From CAKRJP01 sp963589425 (GTDB lineage: Bacteria > Bacillota > Clostridia > Lachnospirales > Lachnospiraceae), in the NCBI GenBank assembly GCA_963589425.1, contig CAVAKZ010000047.1:1-15705 (forward strand): DNA of 15,705 bases, read 5' to 3'. The position numbers were made by a program, and so were the translations under genes. Below, in pieces: positions 1 to 5,705 of the stretch. The notes beneath the pieces are model-generated. The model searched no databases and was not told where the DNA came from. It saw only the letters and a list, made by a program, of their open reading frames with translations. The number at the start of each line of letters is the position of its first letter. Position 1 is the stretch's first letter.

Positions 1-94
1 GGGTGATAGGATAGATAGCAGCAACTTCTGTAAACGCATAAGATACGTGTGCAGCTGCGTTATTTCCATCCATTGTTTTCATCTGACGTTTCAT
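1..94 (-). CDS. nifJ: Pyruvate:ferredoxin (flavodoxin) oxidoreductase, N-terminal fragment
   Basis: Only the first 31 codons are in the window; the gene runs leftward off the edge. The reading begins MKRQMKTMDGNNAAAHVSYA and continues into the AAIYPIT segment. This is the hallmark start of the thiamine-pyrophosphate-binding domain I of pyruvate:ferredoxin oxidoreductase, the cytosolic iron-sulfur enzyme that turns pyruvate and CoA into acetyl-CoA, CO2 and reduced ferredoxin in anaerobes. The ATG at 92-94 is chosen because an AGGAGG (complement of 102-107) sits 7 nt upstream. Internal methionines at codons 5 and 8 are possible but have no better site. A leftward promoter at 213-241 gives a leader of about 110 nt. 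The family call is firm from these residues; completeness of the gene cannot be judged. Confidence 0.9.
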   Translation of the reverse strand, partial: MKRQMKTMDGNNAAAHVSYAFTEVAAIYPIT

Positions 95-133
95 TGAATA
101 ACCTCCTGTAAAGTATTTTAAATATTTTTTTAA

Positions 134-158
134 CGATTCAAGAATGTGGGGTGAATCG
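134..158. repeat. Inverted repeat in the oxidoreductase leader
   Basis: CGATTCA (134-140) and TGAATCG (152-158) are perfect 7-bp arms separated by 11 nt. The inner ATTCA/TGAAT core is the same as in the palindrome at 176-188. It could be a second regulator half-site pair or a small RNA hairpin in the leader. Confidence 0.4.
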
Positions 159-175
159 CTTGTTATTTATCTGAC

Positions 176-188
176 AATTCATTGAATT
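176..188. repeat. Perfect palindrome in the oxidoreductase leader
   Basis: AATTCA-T-TGAATT is a perfect 13-bp palindrome, centred at 182, just downstream of the predicted leftward start of transcription (about 206). Its position would suit a repressor operator. No specific regulator can be named from the sequence. Confidence 0.45.
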
Positions 189-212
189 TACCAATAAACA
201 TCAGTTTTATCA

Positions 213-241
213 ATAGTAGCATTAAAAATTGTATGCGTCAA
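213..241 (-). promoter_or_regulatory. Predicted sigma-A promoter for the oxidoreductase gene
   Basis: Read leftward, TTGACG (complement of 236-241) is followed by exactly 17 nt and TACTAT (complement of 213-218). This is a near-consensus housekeeping promoter. The predicted start of transcription is about position 206, leaving a leader of roughly 110 nt before the ATG at 94. The element overlaps the rightward promoter at 229-257, so the two polymerases would compete. Confidence 0.65.
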
Positions 242-257
242 ATAGTGCACTTAAAAT
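229..257 (+). promoter_or_regulatory. Predicted sigma-A promoter for the MATE gene
   Basis: TTGTAT (229-234), a 17-nt spacer and TAAAAT (252-257) form a plausible rightward promoter, with transcription starting near 264 and a leader of about 110 nt. The spacer contains the palindrome GTGCAC (245-250). It physically overlaps the -35 region of the leftward promoter at 213-241. Confidence 0.5.
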
Positions 258-374
258 AAAACAAAAAATAAAATTTTAATGAGATGCTTTGTGGATTTTG
301 TTACAATAGATGTGTTTGGCGTTGAAAAAAAGACCGTGAAAAAAACGAAAAAGAAATATAACAAGAGGGCTATT

Positions 375-1706
375 ATGAATCAAACTTACATGAAAGAACA
401 ACCTGTGATGAAATTAATCCTATCCATGGCTCTGCCTATGGTAATTTCCATGATGGTGAATTCTCTTTACAATATTGTAGACAGTTTTTTTATTGCCAAG
501 ATCAGCGAAGATGCCATGACGGCTCTGTCCCTGGTGTATCCGGTGCAAAATCTTATTAATGCAGTGATGATCGGTTTTGGAATTGGGATCAATGCGGTGA
601 TTTCCTTTTATCTGGGAGCCCAGGAGCACGAGGATGCAGACAGGGCGGCAACCCAAGGGATGCTTCTTGGAACCCTCCATGGAATCGGTTTTATGATTAT
701 TGGCATTGCAGTAATGAAACCATTTTTGCAGTTGTTTACGGAAAATGCAGACATTATTGATTGTGGTGTCCGCTATTCCAGGATTGCCTTCCTTTTTGCT
801 ACTGCTATATCCTGGCAGCTAGTGTTTGAGAAAACTTTTCAGGCAGTGGGGTGTATGGTGGAGTCCATGACCTGCATGATGTCCGGCGCTGTGATTAATA
901 TTATCCTGGATCCGGTGCTGATTTTTGGACTGGGCCCTTTCCCGAAAATGGGAATTGAGGGGGCTGCCCTGGCAACGGGGGTTGGACAGACAGCAGCTGC
1001 CCTTTTTTATCTGCTTCTTTATGTTTTGCGTCCCCTTCCGGTTAAATATAGGAAGAAATACCTGAAGCCGGACGTGACCTTGTGGAAGAGATTGTATGTG
1101 ATTGGAATTCCTGCAAGTTTAAATTTGGCCCTGCCTTCCCTCTTGATTTCTGTATTGAATGTGATCCTGGCAGCTTATGGAGAAATCTACGTATTTATCT
1201 TAGGGGTTTATTATAAGTTGCAGACCTTTCTCTATCTTCCGGCAAATGGAATCGTCCAGGGTATGCGTCCTCTTTTAGGATACAACTATGGGGCGGGAGA
1301 ATATGAAAGAGTACAGAAAATTTTCAAAAATGGTCTGGACTTGGTTCTGTTGATGATGGCAGCAGGAACCGTAATCTGCCTGGCAATTCCGGGCCAGTTA
1401 ATGGGACTATTTACAAGCAATGGCACAACCTTGGCGGCAGGAAGTACCGCTCTTCGCGTCATCAGCCTGGGATTTGTTGCATCATCTGTATCCGTAATCT
1501 GTAGTGGTTCCTTGGAGGGGCTTGGAAAAGGTATGGAGTCTTTGATCATTTCCTTGTGCAGATATGTGCTGGTGATTTTGCCTGTTGCATTCCTGGCAAG
1601 TCGGGTGCTTGGGGCTGTGGGAGTCTGGCATGGTTTTTGGATTACAGAGCTGGTTACGGCGGTGATTTCCTACCTAGTGTGGATGGCTTGTCGAAAAAAC
1701 TCTTGA
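375..1706 (+). CDS. MATE family efflux transporter
   Basis: This is a 443-residue multidrug and toxin extrusion (MATE) protein, an inner-membrane antiporter that exports compounds using an Na+ or H+ gradient. The whole chain is hydrophobic, with about 12 membrane segments. The N-terminal helix reads like family members (MALPMVISMMVNSLYNIVD), and the second half repeats the pattern (IPASLNLALPSLLISVLNV). The frame is open back to 279, but the ATG at 375 is preferred. It has a GAGGG ribosome site at 365-369, it gives the usual family length, and the 32 residues before it are lysine-rich and unlike the family. The gene stands alone, divergent from the oxidoreductase gene. The substrate cannot be told from sequence. 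Confidence 0.9.
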   Translation: MNQTYMKEQPVMKLILSMALPMVISMMVNSLYNIVDSFFIAKISEDAMTALSLVYPVQNLINAVMIGFGIGINAVISFYLGAQEHEDADRAATQGMLLGTLHGIGFMIIGIAVMKPFLQLFTENADIIDCGVRYSRIAFLFATAISWQLVFEKTFQAVGCMVESMTCMMSGAVINIILDPVLIFGLGPFPKMGIEGAALATGVGQTAAALFYLLLYVLRPLPVKYRKKYLKPDVTLWKRLYVIGIPASLNLALPSLLISVLNVILAAYGEIYVFILGVYYKLQTFLYLPANGIVQGMRPLLGYNYGAGEYERVQKIFKNGLDLVLLMMAAGTVICLAIPGQLMGLFTSNGTTLAAGSTALRVISLGFVASSVSVICSGSLEGLGKGMESLIISLCRYVLVILPVAFLASRVLGAVGVWHGFWITELVTAVISYLVWMACRKNS

Positions 1707-1741
1707 AAAATCAGAGAAATTTCTGCTAAAAAAGTCTGTGA

Positions 1742-1762
1742 TCGGAAAAAGCAAATTTCCGA
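1742..1762. repeat. Inverted repeat after the MATE gene
   Basis: TCGGAAA (1742-1748) and TTTCCGA (1756-1762) are perfect 7-bp arms around a 7-nt loop, 36 nt after the MATE stop. No T-tract follows, so this is at best a weak RNA hairpin. A 10-bp palindrome AGAAATTTCT lies just before it at 1715-1724. Confidence 0.3.
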
Positions 1763-1824
1763 ATGTTCATTTGATTTATATTCTTTAATGATACCAGGAT
1801 AAAATTTCATAATATTTATAAGAC

Positions 1825-1875
1825 AATAAATGTCACTCTGCCAATGTCAGACGGCGGAGGGGCATTTATTTTTTT
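1825..1875 (+). terminator. Long intrinsic terminator
   Basis: Arms 1825-1842 and 1853-1870 pair over 18 positions with one mismatch (A1835) and two G-U pairs. They enclose a 10-nt loop, and a run of seven T follows (1869-1875). This is a strong rightward rho-independent terminator. It most simply ends the MATE transcript, and it isolates the downstream DUF2798 gene, for which I saw no convincing promoter. Confidence 0.8.
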
Positions 1876-1968
1876 GCTTTATTATGGTTTGGGAGAAAAA
1901 TGCCTTGGATAATCAAAGAAGTATATGCAATCAGAAAAATTATATTTACAAATCAGGAGGAACTTATA

Positions 1969-2412
1969 ATGCCAAAAACAAAATTTGAATCAGTTATTTT
2001 TACTGCGGTGACCGCATGGATCATGGTATACATCATGACCCTATATAATACAGTGCTGGCATCAGGTAGCTTTACCAACGCTACTTTTCTCATTGCCTTA
2101 AAAGGAATGTGGATAGAATTTGTAGTGATCTTTTTATGTGCCTTTTTTATTTCCAGCCGTGTAGCTAAATTCTTTGCCTTCCGCGTGGTAAAGCCAACAG
2201 ACCGCCAAATTGCAATTATCTTTGCAATTCAAATATTTACAGTGGTTTCCCAGGTTGCCTTAGCTAGTATCCTGGGAGTATGGCATGGGTATGGATTTAC
2301 CGGTCAGTTTATTCCGAACTATCTGGAAACCTATTGCAGGAATTTCATCATGGCCTTGCCGGTGCAGTTATTTATTGCAGGACCTATTGCCAGGGGATTA
2401 TTCCGGTTTTGA
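1969..2412 (+). CDS. DUF2798 family small membrane protein
   Basis: This 147-residue protein starts MPKTKFESVIFTAVTAWIMV, which resembles the DUF2798 family of small bacterial membrane proteins of unknown role. Four hydrophobic segments are visible, roughly residues 8-30, 48-66, 80-103 and 124-145. A basic loop (RVAKFFAFRVVKPTDRQ) lies between the second and third. The start is set by AGGAGG at 1955-1960, 8 nt before the ATG; the frame is open to 1900 but that extension has no ribosome site. Its last 15 bp overlap the end of the convergent LytTR gene, so the two transcripts would be complementary at their 3' ends. The function is unknown. Confidence 0.8.
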   Translation: MPKTKFESVIFTAVTAWIMVYIMTLYNTVLASGSFTNATFLIALKGMWIEFVVIFLCAFFISSRVAKFFAFRVVKPTDRQIAIIFAIQIFTVVSQVALASILGVWHGYGFTGQFIPNYLETYCRNFIMALPVQLFIAGPIARGLFRF

Positions 2413-3129
2413 AGCTGCAGCAAAGCTGGTATGAGTCAGTTCATCCGCTGGAATCAGTGCGCAGGCACAATAGCCTTCTTTTGGTTGAAAGCAGCTTACA
2501 TATAAATCTTTTCCGATTTCAGGACTGTAATCTAAAATGTGGCGAATCCCACCGTTGATGGCAACATCGGTATAAGCCACCAGCCATTTCTTGTCTGCAT
2601 TAGGAAATACCTTAAAAAATGACTGATTTAGCATTTCGGAAATTTTCTTGCCCTCAACCACTTCCATCTGTTTATTACAATAACGAAAAATAAAATCCAT
2701 ACCTATGCCGTTTGGATTAATCACTAGCTCAATGACACAGAAGGCAATAGGCATATTGTCTAAAAGAGAAAGACCATAGGACATGTTCACTGGAGCTGCT
2801 TTTGCCTGGATGGAGTATAGTTGTTTGTTCAAACGTTTGTGAGCAGCCGGAGTTCTATGCCGCCCCTCCAGGGTGGTTCCGTCTTTCATATGATAGGTAA
2901 AATTATCAATATAGTCGATCTGAGATAGGGCGACAACAACCCCTTTGCTAATATTTAAAAAATCCTCTTGAGGGAGTTGCTCTAAAATAGTCTTGGCAGG
3001 AATGTAGGTGGAGATAATCTGGCCGTTTAATAAATGGATGTAGGTCTTTCCGTCCTTTCTTGTCATATATTTAATATCTTCAGCTTGAATGCCATTTCTT
3101 GCTAAAAATCGTTGAATCTTATTATCCAT
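2398..3129 (-). CDS. LytTR DNA-binding regulator with C-terminal PAS-like domain
   Basis: This 243-residue protein carries a LytTR-type DNA-binding domain at about residues 18-104, with the family pattern of a positional DGKTYIHLLNG strand and FLNISKGVVVALSQID. A PAS-like sensor domain follows at about 120-227 (LLDNMPIAFCVIEL, then FRYCNKQMEVVEGK and FQPKEGYCAC). There is no receiver domain and no membrane segment, so it is probably a one-component regulator sensing a ligand in the cytosol. Having the DNA-binding domain first and the sensor last is the reverse of ordinary LytTR response regulators. The start at 3129 is chosen because the protein there begins MDNKIQRFL. The ribosome site is weak (AAGAAAGAG), and the 36 extra residues of the longer frame overlap the promoter at 3185-3213. 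It converges on the DUF2798 gene. Confidence 0.8.
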   Translation of the reverse strand: MDNKIQRFLARNGIQAEDIKYMTRKDGKTYIHLLNGQIISTYIPAKTILEQLPQEDFLNISKGVVVALSQIDYIDNFTYHMKDGTTLEGRHRTPAAHKRLNKQLYSIQAKAAPVNMSYGLSLLDNMPIAFCVIELVINPNGIGMDFIFRYCNKQMEVVEGKKISEMLNQSFFKVFPNADKKWLVAYTDVAINGGIRHILDYSPEIGKDLYVSCFQPKEGYCACALIPADELTHTSFAAASKPE

Positions 3130-3184
3130 GTTGTTTTCTCTTTCTTGGAAGAATGAAATTAAATTTAAAATTGTATCTTTGGTT

Positions 3185-3213
3185 AGTATAACAGAAAGTA
3201 ATTTCTTTGTCAC
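3185..3213 (-). promoter_or_regulatory. Predicted promoter for the LytTR gene
   Basis: Read leftward, GTGACA (complement of 3208-3213), a 17-nt spacer and TATACT (complement of 3185-3190) make a strong housekeeping promoter. The predicted transcription start is about 3178, some 50 nt before the ATG at 3129. This also argues against the longer frame that begins at 3237. Confidence 0.65.
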
Positions 3214-3373
3214 TTGAAAAGTTTGGATTAACCTCAAAGAGATGCAAAAAATATGATGATTAAGAGAAAAACAGACATTTTATGCGCAGAAAAACTGGAT
3301 GAACCTAGTACTGAAAAATAATGGGATGCAAGGAAATATATCATGGCAATATAGACCATTCGTCGTATTACAC

Positions 3374-3415
3374 AAAAACAAGAAACTATTTTTGTGAAAG
3401 TAGTTTCTTGTTTTT
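3374..3415. repeat. 15-bp perfect hairpin upstream of the TetR gene
   Basis: Arms 3374-3388 and 3401-3415 are perfect inverted complements of 15 bp around a 12-nt loop, and the right arm runs into a T-tract (3411-3417). It has the form of an intrinsic terminator in both directions. However, no rightward gene lies between the 2412 stop and this point, and the gene to its left is transcribed away from it. Its inner part is GAAACTA-N12-TAGTTTC (3382-3407), the same architecture as the repeat at 3441-3466, so a regulator operator is an equally good reading. The rest of the 3130-3507 gap holds the LytTR promoter, this repeat, the TetR promoter and a second operator-like repeat; I saw no gene in it. 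Confidence 0.7.
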
Positions 3416-3436
3416 TTATTTATACAATGTTACGAT
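3408..3436 (+). promoter_or_regulatory. Predicted promoter of the TetR-glycosidase operon
   Basis: TTGTTT (3408-3413), a 17-nt spacer and TACGAT (3431-3436) make a moderate housekeeping promoter, with transcription starting near 3443. It lies exactly between the inverted repeats at 3382-3407 and 3441-3466, so a protein bound at either site would touch the promoter. This fits regulation by the TetR-type protein encoded next. Confidence 0.45.
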
Positions 3437-3440
3437 TTAG

Positions 3441-3466
3441 GAAACTAGAAAATTAAAAACAGTTTC
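3441..3466. promoter_or_regulatory. Candidate TetR operator
   Basis: GAAACTA (3441-3447), 12 nt and CAGTTTC (3460-3466) form an inverted repeat; one more G-C pair on the outside (3440/3467) also matches. It overlaps the predicted transcription start of the operon. The half-site and the 12-nt spacing match the repeat at 3382-3407, whose centre is 59 bp upstream. TetR regulators commonly repress their own promoter through such repeats; binding here is inferred. Confidence 0.5.
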
Positions 3467-3507
3467 CGTTTAGACAGGAATAAATATTTTGTTAGAAAGG
3501 AGCAGTT

Positions 3508-4077
3508 ATGGAGAATGCTCAGCTTAAAGATCGGATCCTGAATGCCACCCTTCAGGTGTTTAACGAAAAGGGATTAAAATTTACAATGGATGATATTACA
3601 GCTCTTCTTGGTATTAGCAAAAAGACAATATACACTGTATTTGAAGATAAGAATTCCTTAATCACGGAGATGGTGGATTACTGCTTTGATTCCATTAAAG
3701 AAAGCGAACAGAGGGTGCTAAAGGACAACTCGTTAGGAATTGTGGAGAAGATTCGGGGGATCTTGGGAGTACTTCCGGAAGGCTACAAGGAGTTGAATTT
3801 GGAGCAGTTGTATCAATTGAAGGACAAATATCCAGAGGTGTATATGAGGGTGCAGTATCACTTAGAGAGTGGTTGGGAAAATACCATTGCCCTTATTGAG
3901 GAAGGAATTGAGAAGGGGCGGATACGAAAGGTTAATATTCCTATCTTAAAGACTATGATGGAGGCTACCCTGGAACAGTTCTTCCAAAGGGATGTGTTGG
4001 TGCGAAGCCAAATTTCTTATCAGGAAGCTCTGGATGAAGTGGTTATGATTCTGATGCAGGGAATCATACTGAAATAA
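3508..4077 (+). CDS. TetR/AcrR family transcriptional regulator
   Basis: This 189-residue protein has a typical TetR N-terminal domain. Residues 7-53 hold the first helix (ILNATLQVFNEKG), and the helix-turn-helix spans about 25-45, with MDDITALLGISKKTIYTVF matching the family. The helical remainder (about 60-185) would be the ligand-binding and dimer domain; its ligand cannot be read. AAAGGAG at 3496-3502 lies 5 nt before the ATG. It is the first gene of an operon with the GT-B-like protein, the symporter and the alpha-galactosidase, and no terminator separates them. By analogy to GusR of E. coli, a TetR protein controlling a glycosidase and a GPH transporter, it probably represses this operon until a glycoside or its product is present. 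Confidence 0.9.
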   Translation: MENAQLKDRILNATLQVFNEKGLKFTMDDITALLGISKKTIYTVFEDKNSLITEMVDYCFDSIKESEQRVLKDNSLGIVEKIRGILGVLPEGYKELNLEQLYQLKDKYPEVYMRVQYHLESGWENTIALIEEGIEKGRIRKVNIPILKTMMEATLEQFFQRDVLVRSQISYQEALDEVVMILMQGIILK

Positions 4078-4165
4078 AGAAACATAGTGAAATGGGGAAT
4101 GATAAATAAGAAACAGAAAAACAAGCAAGAAGCGAATAGGTAAGGTCAACAGGAGGAAGTAAAAA

Positions 4166-5671
4166 ATGCAGGATCATTCAAAAGTGATTTTTGGAAACAA
4201 GGTATCGAAGGAGGCCTATCAGAAGGCAGTCCATTCTAAGAATAAGTATCAGAAAAAATTCGGAGATGACTCACAGAAAGACTACAAGGTCCATATCGTA
4301 AAGAATCCTTATATCGGAGATTCTTTGGGGGTACAAAATCTTATGATCGGAGATTTGGAATCTAATGCCCATTATGATCCGGAACATACAGAATTTCAGG
4401 AGTCTTTTGATACGGAAAAAGGAATTATCGTAGCCAATATTCGTATGGGTTTTGGACATTACCGGATTTCTATGGCCATGGCTTCTGCGGCAAAGGCTAT
4501 GGGATATACCCCGTATTGGATGGATCTTAATTCCTATGGAGAGACGACTTGTACCAAAGTAATCAGTGCCCAGAATGATCTTTATTCCATGGGATCTAGA
4601 CTTTCTAAGAATCCAGTATTTAATAAGCTGGTTTGGGAACCTATGAATTATGAAGGTTTCCGTGCCCTGTCTTATAACGCTGCAGACCAGAAGAATGCAG
4701 AGCTTATGGCTCCGGTTTTTCGTAACATTCCAAAGGAGATTCCGGTGGTAGGAACCCATGTGTGGCCGGCCCAGGCAGCCATACATGGTGGCATGGAGCA
4801 TGTGGTAAATGCAATTCCTGATAACTGGCCTATGGCTCTTCATTTGGCAGAGGGAAGCATTCATACTATTCAGTGCCACAATGCTTACCTAGGCTACCGA
4901 ATTCTAAATGGCATGAATAAAAAGAAGGTAAATCAGCCAATGCCGGCAGAAAGTCTGGTCTATACAGGACATTACATTGACCATGAACTGGTAAGCAATA
5001 TTGAAGCAGACTGTGCTGCAAGAATGGCAAGAAGAGAGAATGATGAGCCAATGCGCTTCCTTCTTACCATCGGAGGAGCAGGAGCTCAAAAAGAAATCTT
5101 TGCTGCTATTATTAAGCATTTGCTTCCTGCTATTCGCCGGAAAAAAGTAGCCCTTTATGTAAATGTTGGGGACTATAAAAATGTGTGGGAAGATTTATTA
5201 GAAGAAATTCCAAAACTCAAAAAAGTCTCCAAAGAGCATTTTGAGAACTGGGAAGAGACAAAGGACTTTGCAAAGAAAGCCTTGGATTCTGAGGCAGAGA
5301 TCATCGGAGTTCACAGCTTCTATCACAAAAATATTTTTGAGGCGGTATACTGCACCAATCTTCTTATGAGAAGCTGTGACGTGCTGGTTACAAAACCAAG
5401 TGAGTTAGCCTTTTATCCGGTGCCGAAATTATTTATCAAGAGAGTGGGAAAACATGAAATGTGGGGAGCCATTCACTCTGCAGAGATGGGAGACGGAACC
5501 CAGGAGTGTAGAGATATTCCGCACACCTTGCAAATGTTGGACTTATTTATGGAAGACAAGGATCTTCTAATCTCCATGTGTGAGAACATTAAGAAGAATA
5601 AAGACCAGGGCTTGTATGATGGTGCCTACAAAGTAATTGAACTTGCAATGAAGCAGAAAAATGGAAACTAA
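4166..5671 (+). CDS. GT-B glycosyltransferase-like protein (MGDG synthase/MurG-like), function unknown
   Basis: I do not recognise a characterised relative of this 501-residue cytosolic protein. Three features point to the GT-B glycosyltransferase fold. IRMGFGHYRISMA (residues 92-104) resembles the N-terminal glycine-histidine loop of MGDG synthases and MurG. LTIGGAGAQ (300-308) resembles the start of the second nucleotide-sugar-binding domain. The segment from SCDVLVTKPSELAFYPVP to GKHEMWGA (403-435) resembles the donor-site TKPG...E...P block of MGDG synthase-type enzymes, but has PSE where GG is usual. The first 80 residues are an unexplained extension. There is no signal peptide or membrane helix. 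AGGAGG at 4151-4156 sets the start. The gene follows the TetR gene after 88 nt and precedes the symporter by 34 nt. It may transfer, or conceivably release, a sugar on a galactoside or glycolipid; this is inference. Confidence 0.6.
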   Translation: MQDHSKVIFGNKVSKEAYQKAVHSKNKYQKKFGDDSQKDYKVHIVKNPYIGDSLGVQNLMIGDLESNAHYDPEHTEFQESFDTEKGIIVANIRMGFGHYRISMAMASAAKAMGYTPYWMDLNSYGETTCTKVISAQNDLYSMGSRLSKNPVFNKLVWEPMNYEGFRALSYNAADQKNAELMAPVFRNIPKEIPVVGTHVWPAQAAIHGGMEHVVNAIPDNWPMALHLAEGSIHTIQCHNAYLGYRILNGMNKKKVNQPMPAESLVYTGHYIDHELVSNIEADCAARMARRENDEPMRFLLTIGGAGAQKEIFAAIIKHLLPAIRRKKVALYVNVGDYKNVWEDLLEEIPKLKKVSKEHFENWEETKDFAKKALDSEAEIIGVHSFYHKNIFEAVYCTNLLMRSCDVLVTKPSELAFYPVPKLFIKRVGKHEMWGAIHSAEMGDGTQECRDIPHTLQMLDLFMEDKDLLISMCENIKKNKDQGLYDGAYKVIELAMKQKNGN

Positions 5672-5705
5672 GATCGGAAAAACACAAGAAAAGAGGAGCA
5701 AATCT

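Noticed and set aside
115..141. TTGAAT/TAAAAT promoter leftward
   Set aside because: The spacer is only 15 nt and transcription would start on top of the ribosome site; the promoter at 213-241 is far better.
279..374. Upstream extension of the MATE frame
   Set aside because: No ribosome site at 279, a lysine-rich stretch unlike the family, and a good site just before the ATG at 375.
2280..2558. Rightward open frame
   Set aside because: Overlaps the ends of two well-supported genes in other frames and resembles no family.
3253..3321. Possible 22-codon peptide
   Set aside because: The nearest ribosome-like site is weak and about 12 nt away; nothing else supports it.
3424..3440. Possible catabolite (cre) site near the operon promoter
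   Set aside because: The best stretch breaks the consensus at key positions.
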